Positions 33,306-43,988 of a stretch of 64,000 nt of DNA are shown here, in pieces; positions within the stretch are counted from its first letter, which is position 1, and every line of letters starts with the position of its first letter. Position numbers and translations under genes: made by a program. Location of the stretch: positions 62,001-126,000 of the forward strand of contig OW569368.1 in assembly GCA_937625935.1 (NCBI GenBank). Direction: 5' to 3'. The notes beneath the pieces were generated by a model. It was not told where the DNA came from, ran no database searches, and worked only from the letters and a program-made list of their open reading frames with translations. This DNA is from Tetramitus jugosus (Eukaryota > Heterolobosea > Eutetramitea > Acrasida > Vahlkampfiidae).

Positions 33306-34916
33306 ATGAGCAGTAACAACAAGAGCTATAACCAAAACAACAACAATAGCAACAATAGCAACAGCAGCACAACAGCCTCCAATCACAACAACCATAGCAA
33401 GGCAGTCAAACCACCAGACTTTTACCAATTTCATCTCAAGGTCAACACTGATGGATCTGTGGAGAATGTGAGTGATGCACCAGCGTGTCATCATTGTCGA
33501 TGTGCCAAAATTGCTTGTGATCGAAAAAGACCGTGCCGTACATGCGTACGAAAGGATCGACCTTGTTTCGATTATGATCCCAGTCTTGTGAACAATAACA
33601 AGAAGGATCCTCGAGGCAGTAGTGGTAGTGGTAGCAAACAAAAGTCAAAAACAACAAAAAGGACAGCACAAAGTTCCTCCACTGGTGATGCCATTCATGC
33701 CTCTATCAGTGGCAGTAGTGCAAGCAGTGATGTTGGGCATGCACTTAACACTTCAGTGTCTTCAACTGCGTCGCAATTTCCTGTGGAGAATGACCATCAG
33801 AGTACCATTTCATTTCCAACAGCAATGGAACTGCATGCACCTCAAAGTCGATCACTACTATCGCACTCGGAACTGTTTTCCATGCCTACAATGGACGTGA
33901 CTGGATCATCTGTCGCTGACTCTGTAGCTCAGCAGCAGTTACGGCCCATTATCTCCAGCTTTGAGAGTGGGTCAACAAGACTGGATGATCACTATGCCAA
34001 TGAGCATGCAAATAAGAGAACAAGATTGAATCAAGGTGGCTATATTTCTCATGGAGTATCTTCAACTTTCCCTGCGACAGCCTCATCATTTTCTTCTTCA
34101 GTTTCGAACCATTCCGGTGACAGTATGAACTATACGTCTGTTGCCGATACGGTTCAATCTCAACAACTTGAATTGTTGAAGCAAGAGGTTGCATTGCTTC
34201 AATTTCAATTGAAACAGGAGATGGCAAAATCTGAGAAACTGCGATTGGAAGAACTAAAGTTAAGAATAGGGGAGGAAATCGATCTGTATGCACGATGGCT
34301 GATTGGTGGTTCGGTGCCTCGAGTGAAACTTACGGTTGATTTGTGGAATCCACCAGTTGATCCATCAAAAGGAATCATTATTTGTTCTTCATCGTGGACA
34401 TTGATTGGTTGCAATCAGACACTGAGAGACTTGGGATCATATAGTTTAAGTGAACTACAAGATAATTTTGATGGAAGTTTTTTAGCAGCAAGAAGTGTGG
34501 CACCCATGTGGAAACCATTAGTCTCATTGCTGATGCTATCCATGGTGAAGAACTTTAAGAGGCAATCATACTTTGGTACAAAAGATGGACAATCGATATG
34601 TGTCTCGGTGGACATTAGCCTCCATCGATCATTCTTCTGGGCCGAGTTAACTCCTACCGACCACTTGGATGATCAAGTGATTTTGGATGATGTGGTGATA
34701 TCTAGAACGTACAGAATTCCAGTGAGCGAAGCTCATGCACACAGTACATCCATTAATCCTCGGAAATCATTCATTCGAATGCTCGATGCTCTGAGTGCAT
34801 ATTCCTCGAGAGTCGCTTATCAAGACGATCGAGAAAAACAAGAAACAATCTTGCGACAAATAAGAGTGTTGGCTTTAGGTGTAAATCCGGATAACTCCTC
34901 CTCTGAATCTTCGTGA
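33306..34916 (+). CDS. Zn2Cys6 (Gal4-type) transcription factor with PAS-like domain
   Basis: 536 aa from the first in-frame ATG. After an Asn/Ser tract comes a binuclear zinc cluster at residues 61-87 with exact C-x2-C-x6-C-x5-C-x2-C-x6-C spacing (ACHHCRCAKIACDRKRPCRTC). Then follow a Ser-rich middle, a helix or short coiled coil (LELLKQEVALLQFQLKQEM), and from about residue 355 a PAS-like segment (IICSSSWTLIGCNQTLRDLGSYSLSEL...YFGTKDG). The combination recalls fungal Ert1/AcuK-type regulators. DNA-binding nuclear role is inferred from the cluster; ligand or target genes are unknown. Confidence 0.85.
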   Translation: MSSNNKSYNQNNNNSNNSNSSTTASNHNNHSKAVKPPDFYQFHLKVNTDGSVENVSDAPACHHCRCAKIACDRKRPCRTCVRKDRPCFDYDPSLVNNNKKDPRGSSGSGSKQKSKTTKRTAQSSSTGDAIHASISGSSASSDVGHALNTSVSSTASQFPVENDHQSTISFPTAMELHAPQSRSLLSHSELFSMPTMDVTGSSVADSVAQQQLRPIISSFESGSTRLDDHYANEHANKRTRLNQGGYISHGVSSTFPATASSFSSSVSNHSGDSMNYTSVADTVQSQQLELLKQEVALLQFQLKQEMAKSEKLRLEELKLRIGEEIDLYARWLIGGSVPRVKLTVDLWNPPVDPSKGIIICSSSWTLIGCNQTLRDLGSYSLSELQDNFDGSFLAARSVAPMWKPLVSLLMLSMVKNFKRQSYFGTKDGQSICVSVDISLHRSFFWAELTPTDHLDDQVILDDVVISRTYRIPVSEAHAHSTSINPRKSFIRMLDALSAYSSRVAYQDDREKQETILRQIRVLALGVNPDNSSSESS

Positions 34917-35089
34917 AGCAACAATGGTGAGACAATCAAGAAGAACTTCACAACTCCTTTAATTTATTATTATTGTAAAACTTATTGTAACTTATTAAGA
35001 TTCTAAAAAACTTTTTATTTAGTCTGGTTGAGGATCTCTTCAAGTTCCTTCATATCTTTCAAGGATTTCCTTCAAAAAAAATTATTAGA

Positions 35090-35987
35090 TTACAACTTGT
35101 TCTTGACATCCTTCATCTTATAATCATCGGTAATGTGAGGAGCAGTGCTGAGTTGCAACAAAGTGTAAATGGCCAAACCACCAAAGAAGACCAACAAAAA
35201 TCCGACAAGGGTTCCACCAGTGACAGCACCATCGGTCAACAAAGTGTTCACAAAGGTGTCATTGCCCGATGTGGCAGCAACTGGTGTAATAATGGTTTCG
35301 TGCATCTTCATATGAGTGTGAACAGCAATTGGCACTTCGGAACGAGCAGCCATAACAATCACATTGACAGGTGCAGAGAGCTTGCTGACTTCAGCGTGAA
35401 CAGCTTGAACAACATCGTCCAATTGCATCAAATTCTTTCCACCATCAATCAAATAAAACTCGTCAGTATTGAGAGCAATGGATGAAATTTCAGAGAGAGA
35501 ATTCAACTTTTGTGAATTGGTTTGATCAAAGATTTGCAATTGAGAGGTTTCACAGTATGGATAGACCTCTGATGGACTGGAAGACAAAACAGATCTCAAT
35601 GTTGGGAAAACGTTGGATGGATTCATGTCATAAGCACCTGATAGTTGCAAGAATTTTTCAGTCGCCATCTGTGCACACAACAAGAAATATTTTCGAGTTA
35701 GCTTTCATTTTTCCGACAAAATATACTCCGCGCAGTCGCTGTAAACAAAAAAGAAAACATACATTGTTTTGCACAATGACAATCTTTGGTCCAGCAATGC
35801 TCAAAAATGGGACTTGTCCCTCATGATTGCAATTCTTAAAATGTCTGTATACGTTGTCACCTCTTACTTGACCATTCACAGTCCACATAAACAGAGGACT
35901 GGTTGATGTGATTGTCTCGGTTTGGATAGACGCAGCAATCAAACCCAACAATACAAGGCAAGCATAAATCACTATAGTTGTTTTCAT
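35090..35987 (-). CDS. Type I membrane protein, Ac45/Voa1-like (tentative)
   Basis: Exons 35987-35763 and 35668-35090 join in phase 0 to give 267 aa. It has an N-terminal signal peptide (TIVIYACLVLLGLIAASIQ), a lumenal domain of about 190 residues, one C-terminal membrane segment (GGTLVGFLLVFFGGLAIYTLLQL) and a short cytosolic tail (TAPHITDDYKMKDVKNKL). This architecture and the tail after the TM (QL...P) resemble V-ATPase accessory subunit S1/Voa1, assembly factors in the ER. The sequence similarity I can see is weak, so the name is a suggestion. Other small ER type I proteins are possible. Confidence 0.6.
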
Positions 35988-36371
35988 TTTGTGCGTGTTT
36001 TTTTTCAAGCGTTGTTTTTTTGTGTTTTCGTTGAAATTGCTCCGGTTTGGTGTGAATTGGATTTGATTTTTTTTGCATCGGAGTAGGTTCTGTTCGCCCG
36101 CCAATTACAACAGAGAACTTTACAATTGGAAGCTCAAAGTATCTGTGAGTAGGGGTAATTTGGATGCCGGTGAAATCTTGATTGAAAAGGGAGAAATTTA
36201 CAACTTGTTGATTGGCGGCTTGTCTCATCAAACATCTAGTTTGTGTTGTGGCGAACTGGATTGACAGTGCACGAACGAAATCACCGAATCCAAAAACAAC
36301 ACAACAATCAAAATCGCTCACAGCACCACCATAACTACTACTACAACACTCACTCGTAAGACAACAACAAA
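35988..36371. other. Divergent intergenic region
   Basis: About 385 bp between the starts of the Ac45-like gene and MOB1. T-runs at 36000-36005 and 36067-36075. No ORF with support; presumed bidirectional promoter. Confidence 0.4.
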
Positions 36372-37349
36372 ATGTTAAACTTGCTCAGCAGTAATTACGC
36401 AAAATCTGCTCTCAAAAAAAAGGATTACCAAAGAAGTACAGCTCAGAGCTTACACAAGCATTCTCAGTCCACTTTGGGAAATGGAGATATTTCTCAAGCT
36501 GTTAGGCTGCCAAAGAATGAACAATTAAATGAATGGTTGGCTGTTCATGTCGTTGATTTCTACAATTGTATCCTCTTAATTTATGATCAAGTCAATGCAT
36601 GTATGTACATTTATAGTTTACTCTTTTTACTATATAGTGCACACACATCCTCCTTAGTTGTGGTGATGATGATTTGTTTGGTACAATGTGAAAAATGTTC
36701 ATTGTTCATTGACGTTGTTGTTTGTGTATTGTGTCATTCGTCGTTGTGTGTCTGTTGTGCGTGTGTGTTGTGTTAGGCACTGATCTCAATTGCCCAAAGA
36801 TGACTGCTGGTAAAATGTTTGAATATTTGTATAGATGCGATTTGGATGGAAAGACTGGTAAGAAGGACAAGAAACAAAAACCAGAGGATCTACCTGCTCC
36901 ACAGTACATTAGAAGATCATTTGATTGGATGAGAGAAGTGTTGGACAATGAGACCATATTTCCAACAGATGCCGAAGTTCCCTTCCCAAAGAACTTTGCA
37001 AAAGTTGTGTCGTCCATCTTCAAAAAGGTGTCAAGAATATACGCTCATTTGATGTACGATCACTTCAAGCAAATTACAGCATTGGGATTGGAAGCTCATG
37101 TGAATTCGAGCTTGAAACACTTTTTATATTTTGTTATTGAGTTCCAATTGATGAAGAAGAGCGATTTGGAACCGTTTGAAGATTTTACAAAGGTATGTCC
37201 GTCGCAACCTGTTTTTTTTTGCTGCACGTGCTTGTCCAAAAAAATACAAGATTTTATGGCAGCATTGTGCATTATGTGCCGGTAAACTAACACCATTATG
37301 ACTGTAGAACCGACTAAGTGTTGAAGACTGGAATCGTCTCAAGAAATAA
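36372..37349 (+). CDS. MOB1: MOB1-type kinase activator
   Basis: Exons 36372-36600, 36777-37192 and 37308-37349 give 228 aa. Exon 3 encodes only NRLSVEDWNRLKK. The zinc site is complete: Cys77 (rebuilt across intron 1), Cys82, His167 and His172, with the family spacing. Conserved blocks are LGNGDISQAVRLPKNEQLNEW, VPFPKNF, IYAHLMYDHF and FEDFTK. MOB1 binds and activates NDR/LATS-type kinases in cytokinesis and Hippo/MEN-like pathways. A Lys-rich insertion (DGKTGKKDKKQKPEDL) replaces the usual short loop near the zinc site. Confidence 0.93.
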
Positions 37350-37891
37350 TTGTCAATTGTTGCACCGACAATTATTGTGGACTTAAAGTAGACGCGTACA
37401 CGTCTTTTTATGCATTGTCCCAATATAAAAACGAACTGTAAATCATTGACAATGGAATCGATTTGGTAAATCTGTAGATAAATATCTCTATTCCCTTGAC
37501 ATCGTATCGCAAATTGACGAGAACTCTACCCGCACGTCAATACTCAATTTCGTCATAAACGCGTCTCCACTTGTCAAAAGTCGTTTTATTGAGCCGATTT
37601 TACCTCTTGACAGGTTCAATTCTGATTATTATGGAAGGCCCAAAGTAGGTTCGAATTCCCGAACCAGCACATATTGACAAAAGAATCAACAGCAACCCCA
37701 ATGTCTGAACACATCGCGTCTTGAAAAACAGCAACCTCAGCTTATTTCAGTCCAAAACACAACCATATTGATCATCAAAAGAGACAGTCAAACCCTCTCC
37801 CAAGGAATACGATTTCTCACTATTCAAACAAAACGAACTCAAAGAAAAATTGCCACCGCACCTAAAAGGTCTCTCGCTGTGAAAATCATCA
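37350..37891. other. Intergenic region
   Basis: About 540 bp between MOB1 and the Gln-rich gene (same strand). No supported ORF, RNA gene or repeat. It presumably holds the MOB1 3' UTR and the next promoter. Confidence 0.4.
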
Positions 37892-39754
37892 ATGATGGGG
37901 TACGATCAGCTTTTCTCTTCGCTATTGTTCAACAACAACAGCAATAACAGCAACAACAGCAACAATAACAACAGTAGTAACAACATTACACCCTCATCAT
38001 CATCATCAGCACCACAAATTCCAACAATTGCTCTCCAAAATTTCTTCCATTTGAATAACCAACATACGCTCCAACACTTCCATCCCCAGCATCATCCTCA
38101 TCATCCTCATCCTCATCATGATCAAGACCTCACTGATTTCAACCATGTGGACACAACGGCCTTACTTTCTTCACTAGCACCCACAACTACTCCATCACCT
38201 TCCCAACAACAACATCAACAACAACAACAAGAAAACATGTCACTTCTCATGCAACAACAACATGAACCACTTCATCATCATCATCAACAGCTCTTCCATG
38301 ACCACATGCAGCATCCGACACCACTGACATCACCACCCACTCTTCCACTACTACCTCAAGACCACTCAACAACAACAGTTTCTTCACCTCCACAATTTCA
38401 TTATCAGCCCAATTATTTTTGGTCTTCTCCTTCCTTGTCATCCGTTCTTACACCGACACCAACCAACACCAATATCACTCAGAGTAATGATCACCAGAAC
38501 ATGAAGCAGCAACAGCAGCAGCAACAACATTATCCCATCCAGTCCACTGGTGCCCACGAATCCGTCGCTCGATTGATAATAAGTCCGAAAGGGTTTATTT
38601 CTCCGCAATTGAACTTGCCGCCAAGACAACAAACATTTCCGACAAAGACGTTGTTGTCATCGTCGTCACCACACATGTCGCAGAATGAACAATGCATGCA
38701 ACCATCAACAACAACAACAAGTCATGACTTGAAGAATGATAAAAAGAGACAATTTTCATCATCATGTTCTCTTCAGAGTTCAGAGAGTGATCTTTCAACA
38801 ACGACAACGACAACAACAACAACAGAAGAAGAAGAGGAAGAAGAATATCAAAATATGAAAAGGAGGCGAATATCAGATGATGACACTGTGAATGATGAAA
38901 AATCATTTCGAACCACACAACAACAACAACAACAACAACACTTGGTGAATAATATGAATAAGAAGAAGAATAATGAACAACAACTAACACCACCACCTTT
39001 ATCGTCATCCTATTTATCATACAATAGTTATCAATGGCTCATTAAACAAGAGTCAATGGAAGATTTATTAAAAGAGGCCTTCTCGCGCATCAATGTACCC
39101 TATACTGAACCGAGGGTATTTTCATGGATGGATCGACCGTTGCCATCCGATGAAGTCATTAATCAAATTTTATCGCGTGATGATACTGAGATTTGGATGA
39201 GTGAACAACGACAACAACAACAAGTACAACAACAACAGGTGCAACAACAGCAGCAGCAACAGCAGCAGAAACCTCAACAATCTCATCAACCTTCTCAACA
39301 CATGGTACAACAACAAGTACAACAACAGCAGCAACAGCAGCAGAATTATTCAGCTTCATTTTCTCAAAATGTTCACATGAATCATGTGGGTCATGTTGTG
39401 GTGAAACAGCAGCAACCACAACAACGGAACAGTAGTGCGGAATCGATTGTGACGAGTCAACCTCAGCAGCAGCAACAGCAACAAATGCATCTTCAAAATC
39501 AAACGATACAGGGAAGGCAAGTCATCACGAATGCAAGTCATACGAGTCCGTATCATCATGGAAATGCTTCCATGATGAATCCAGTGATGAGTGGTGGTGG
39601 TGGTGGTGGTGGTGGTGGATTCATGGTTTCATCACCACCAATACAATCACAACCATCGAGACATCCACATTCGCAACCACAACCACAGTTGCAACGGCAA
39701 ACACAACACAATCCATCAGGTTCACAGGGTCTTAGGTTTGTGAATCTGTTATGA
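37892..39754 (+). CDS. Gln/Asn/Ser-rich protein, putative transcriptional regulator
   Basis: Single exon, 620 aa, starting MMGYDQLFSSLLF. Most is low complexity: Asn, His/Pro, Gln and Ser tracts, with a Thr-then-Glu run (TTTTTEEEEEEE) before a basic KRRR patch that could be an NLS. One ordered-looking block stands out at about 377-430: NSYQWLIKQESMEDLLKEAFSRINVPYTEPRVFSWMDRPLPSDEVI. It is predicted helical and is followed by Gln tracts and a poly-Gly run. I do not recognise the block. Composition suggests a nuclear co-regulator, but this is weak evidence. Confidence 0.75.
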   Translation: MMGYDQLFSSLLFNNNSNNSNNSNNNNSSNNITPSSSSSAPQIPTIALQNFFHLNNQHTLQHFHPQHHPHHPHPHHDQDLTDFNHVDTTALLSSLAPTTTPSPSQQQHQQQQQENMSLLMQQQHEPLHHHHQQLFHDHMQHPTPLTSPPTLPLLPQDHSTTTVSSPPQFHYQPNYFWSSPSLSSVLTPTPTNTNITQSNDHQNMKQQQQQQQHYPIQSTGAHESVARLIISPKGFISPQLNLPPRQQTFPTKTLLSSSSPHMSQNEQCMQPSTTTTSHDLKNDKKRQFSSSCSLQSSESDLSTTTTTTTTTEEEEEEEYQNMKRRRISDDDTVNDEKSFRTTQQQQQQQHLVNNMNKKKNNEQQLTPPPLSSSYLSYNSYQWLIKQESMEDLLKEAFSRINVPYTEPRVFSWMDRPLPSDEVINQILSRDDTEIWMSEQRQQQQVQQQQVQQQQQQQQQKPQQSHQPSQHMVQQQVQQQQQQQQNYSASFSQNVHMNHVGHVVVKQQQPQQRNSSAESIVTSQPQQQQQQQMHLQNQTIQGRQVITNASHTSPYHHGNASMMNPVMSGGGGGGGGGFMVSSPPIQSQPSRHPHSQPQPQLQRQTQHNPSGSQGLRFVNLL

Positions 39755-39851
39755 AAAACAGAGCCTCCTTAAGAATTGTTTTTAGGATAAATAAATAATT
39801 CTCGAGAGTATTTATTCGTATGGATCATGTGTTTGATGCTGTCGTGTTCGT

Positions 39852-42800
39852 TCAGTGCTTGCCATACTTGTGCAGAATGCGTTGAATTTGTTCCATTGTG
39901 AACGGTTTTGTGACAATCTCGTTCATACCCACAGTCACGCACAATTCCTTGGATTCATGACTCGCATCAGCAGTCAGTGCGACAATGGGAACAGAGCTAT
40001 TGAATTTGCGAATGAACCGTGTGGCGTCGTATCCGTCCATCTCTGGCATATTCAAATCCATTAGTATGACGTCATAATCCGCGCAAGCATCAGGTAAATA
40101 ATGTCTCTCCATGTAATTCTGACATGCAATCTTTCCATTGCTTGCCGTGTCAATGTTTTCTGCTCGTAGACCACAGTGGATCAACATCCGAGTGATAATC
40201 TTTGTATTGACGAGATTGTCTTCGACGAGCAGCACTCTTGTATTGGCAATATTCGCATTGAACGAGAGTCGAATCTGATCTTTGCTTCTGCTTGCTGAGG
40301 ATTCTGTGCTCGAAAGAGTTGCTGCTCTCTCAAAAACAGCAGTAAAGTAGAATGTCGATCCATGACCTGGTCCCTGACTCGAAACAAAGATGTGACCGTG
40401 CATCAGCTCAGTGAGAGATTTGCTGATAGCTAAACCAAGTCCTGTTCCACCTTGTGAACGAGTCAACTGAGAGAACCTCTTGAATAACTCACCAAACTTA
40501 TCCTGTGGAATACCCATGCCAGAGTCTTCAACAATGAACAAAATTCTAGTCTGTTTTGTCTCATCAATTGGGTTCGCTTCAATTTCGTGAGCCAAGTTGT
40601 CTCTCAAGGATGGATCGAGATGTACCGGTATGTTATCAACGAGTGCTTCCGAAATATACACGTTGACAAATCCCGTGTCAGTAAACTTGATTGCATTGTT
40701 TGTTAGATTGATCAATACTTGGATTAAGCGTGTCATATCTCCCACGAGACTCGTTGGAGTATCCGGGTGCAAATTGACAGAGTATGATAGATTCTTTGCC
40801 TTGGCGATCGTGTCCAATATGGACTTTTTGAGTGTGTAAATGACTTGTTGCAGATCAAATTGACTATGATCTAATTCAAATGTCTCATGTTCAATCTTTG
40901 ATAGATCCAGTAAATCAGATATGATTGTTCTCAACAGATCAGAGGAACTTCGAATCGTTTGAACTAGTTCAATCTCTTCGGAGTTCAATCGACCAGATAA
41001 CAGCAAAACTTCTGCCAATGCACTGATAGCGAATGCAGGTGTACGAATCTATATAAATCAGTCATAAAAGATGTGTTAGTGGCAATTCATAAATCATAAT
41101 TTGAAATCTCGTGAAATGAGTCAAAGAACTGTCATACCTCATGACTAATCGTGTTGACAAATGAGCTCTTGGCTTTTGATGATGCTTCGGCTCTCTCCTT
41201 TGCCACCTCCAACTCCTTTTGTACGACCTTTGTTTGCGTAATGTCGTGCAGAACGAGATTGGCACATTCAATTTCATTCGAATCTCCAATACGAGGAAAG
41301 CTCGCTCCCATGATCACATCTCTCTTCTCACCACTCTTTGTAATCATTTGAAACTCCACGTTCTGCACATGTCGAACATGATCCTTGAGTGACTTGACAA
41401 AGAATTCGGAACCTTGCTTGTCCAATAGCTTAAACACGTGATGACCTACGAGCTCGTCCGATGAATAGCCCGTTGTTTGTATCGTTGAATGATTGACATT
41501 CAAGATGATACCTTTGGGATTAGTCATGATAAACAATGAAGGTGCATGCATGTACAACTCACGGTACAAGTGCTCTGATCTCACCAAACTCATTTGCTTG
41601 TCATTGAACGCAGCAAACGACGTTACTTTCTTCATGAATCGCACCATGACTCTATTCATGAGAACAATGGCAATCAGCAAGTATGAAACGAAGAGAATTT
41701 GCGTCAAGGAGCACTTCGAGTAGATCATCCCAGATAAAATTCCTGTGTAATTACAAATGACACTACTAAAGAGCGTAAATACATTGGCACTCACAATCTC
41801 GACACTCAAAACTGACATGACAGCGAAGAATATGCCAATGAGAAACACTGGAGTCTCACGACCAAGTAATGTGTACAGTGTAAACACTGAAACCATGACC
41901 CACAGTGACCTAACGAACTCCACAGTCAGAAACAGTGATCCCTCAACGAACAACACACGAGGATTTCTACGAATCAGATCCAATATCACCTCAATCATTC
42001 TATCACTAACCTTCCTCAATTGCTGTCGCATTTTCAGTTGTTTTGTTTGTGTGGATTGCTGCTCTTCTTCATGTTGCTGCAATGCGTGTTTCTCTTGCTG
42101 TTCAGTGCTTGTACTTTGTTCATCCTTGTCTTTCTGTAAATTTTCAGTATTTTGTTGATCGTGTTCTTCGAGCTGCTGTCGCTCCATCTCCTTCAAATGA
42201 TTCTTCCTGTAGTGGTCAATAATGGAGCGCTGCATGTCATCAGCAGGTGAAGGCACTTCATAGATTGGCGTTGTTTTCTGGATTCGTTCAAACTCTGCCG
42301 TCGAAACAACCAACTCTGTCAGAAACAAGTGAACCACCACATAGAGAAACATGTAAGCAAAGCTTGCAATGAGACACCAGTGAAGCACCCATCCATCCAC
42401 ACGCAACCGAATGAACAACAACATGACAAGCTTCACAAGCAAAAGCACGATCTTGATCGAGTACGTATACTCGTTGAGAGAGTAGATGGTGAAGAGATGA
42501 ACAGAGTTTTGAAAGGTGGATTCTTTCAATTTGCTATAGTAGAAGCCGTTGTCCTTGCTAAGAGTGCTCTGGTTATTGTCGTCATTGTCAGTGCTGCTGC
42601 TGTTGTTGTCGGGTTGATTTTTTTGTAATCTTGTGAGCTGTCTCTTGAGCGAATTTTGGGTATCAATGTGATTCTGGTCTAGAACCGTTTTCTTGTCGTT
42701 GTGGGGATCTTTCCGTTTGCTTGTGTCTGCAGTGGAGATTTCTTGAGATGTTGACAGCATATCGTTCATGTTCTTTTGTGGGTGCTGGTTATCGTTTTTG

Positions 42801-42895
42801 TGATTGCTTGTTAGTTCCTTGGGCGAATCAAAGTTTTGATCGTTGATTGGCGAAGGGTTGCGATGGTCGCAAGACTTGTGGCAAAGTTCTGTCAT
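39852..42895 (-). CDS. Membrane-bound hybrid histidine kinase
   Basis: Exons 42895-41138 and 41048-39852 join in phase 0 within the H-box, giving 984 aa. A polar N-terminal tail is followed by about two membrane segments, a Gln/Glu-rich cytosolic loop and a further cluster of about five or six TM segments. Then come a PAS domain (APSLFIMTNPKGIILNVN...TTGYSSDELVG), HisKA with ISHEIRTPAFAIS (His585), and HATPase with NLTNNAIKF, VEDSGMGIP and GGTGLGLAIS. The C-terminal receiver has LLVEDN, ILMDLNMPEMDG (Asp917), ALTAD and TKPF. All catalytic residues are present, so it should autophosphorylate and pass phosphate to Asp917. The signal is unknown. Confidence 0.95.
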
Positions 42896-43227
42896 GTGTG
42901 TGGGAATGCTTTACCGTTTTGAAAAGTTATATTTTGTCAGAATTCCTATACTCTTATCGGAACGTCACTTTCGGCCGAAGCAAAGTTATTTTCGCGAGAT
43001 GGAGGAATTCCTGGATTGTTTTGGGCATGTATCGCCAAGTTTTTCTCTTCCAGGAGGAGTTCCCTTCTTCAACATAAGGCAGTGAGCATCCCACTAGTGA
43101 TGGCTCATCGAACTGAGACATGAGATATTACTTTGTGGAGGTGGAAATTCTACTGCCGTAGATCCCGCCTTTTTACTGAGGAAAATCATTTGATTCCCCG
43201 AAAGATCTGCGCCAGATCACAAACAAA
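42896..43227. other. Divergent intergenic region
   Basis: About 330 bp between the starts of the histidine kinase and the small 2-TM protein gene. No supported coding sequence or recognisable site. Confidence 0.4.
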
Positions 43228-43860
43228 ATGAAACCATCATCTGTGCACTCTTTCACCAACACGACGACCAACAACCTCGGTCAGCAACAACAACAGCAAC
43301 AACTCACTCAAAGCGAAGCATCCAAACTCACAAAATTTATCCAAAAGAAGGATGTGGTCAAATCCATGTTCGAGTCACATCGAACATTCCTCTCACTCAC
43401 TGCCACATTGCTCAGTTGTGCTGCAGCGTGGCTCGGTTATGAAGCCAGACTGAGACATCAAAAGAAGTTGGAAGATCAATTGTTGAGTATCAATGAGGAA
43501 CTGAAGCGTGATTATGATGAAATGGAGAGAGTAAAGTCAATGAGTCGGGCAGTGACAAGGACGGATTATGTGAGTATTGCAAGTTTTACAGTGGCGAGTT
43601 TGGTGATTGGATACACGGTGGGCCGATTTCATGGCAGACGCAGTGCCTTGCGACGAATGGAACAACAGATACAATTGGCGGCAAAAGAAAACACGGAAAC
43701 TTTTACGGCGGCGCCGTCATCGATATCGGAAGCGGCGGGAAAGCAGCGATCCTTTGGACGAATCTTTACAAAGCTTAAGCAGGATACGACATCTGATACT
43801 GCTCCTGTTGTGGATGACAGCAAGACATCCTCTTTGCACAACAAGGCCCGCGAGTATTAA
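43228..43860 (+). CDS. Small membrane protein with two hydrophobic segments, unknown function
   Basis: Single exon, 210 aa. A Gln tract is followed by HRTFLSLTATLLSCAAAWLGYEA (about 52-74), a charged helical hairpin region (RLRHQKKLEDQLLSINEELKRDYDEMERVK) and YVSIASFTVASLVIGYTVGRFHGRR (about 113-137). The tail is polar and basic. The layout, two TMs separated by a short coiled coil and ending in Arg-rich residues, would suit a mitochondrial or peroxisomal membrane protein, but no family is recognised. Confidence 0.7.
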   Translation: MKPSSVHSFTNTTTNNLGQQQQQQQLTQSEASKLTKFIQKKDVVKSMFESHRTFLSLTATLLSCAAAWLGYEARLRHQKKLEDQLLSINEELKRDYDEMERVKSMSRAVTRTDYVSIASFTVASLVIGYTVGRFHGRRSALRRMEQQIQLAAKENTETFTAAPSSISEAAGKQRSFGRIFTKLKQDTTSDTAPVVDDSKTSSLHNKAREY

Positions 43861-43988
43861 CTGTAGAGTCAGGGGTGTAATTTATCATGGCGTGTGTGTA
43901 AAACAATCAGGTGTAGTATTGGTTTATCCTTGAGTACTTCCTCAGTCTTTTATTCAAGTGCGCCACACATCTATTTGTTTTGTGCTTT

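Noticed and set aside
38216-39020. Leu/Val/His-rich minus-strand open frames opposite Gln-rich genes
   Set aside because: These are antisense shadows of CAA/CAG and CAT runs and have no independent support.
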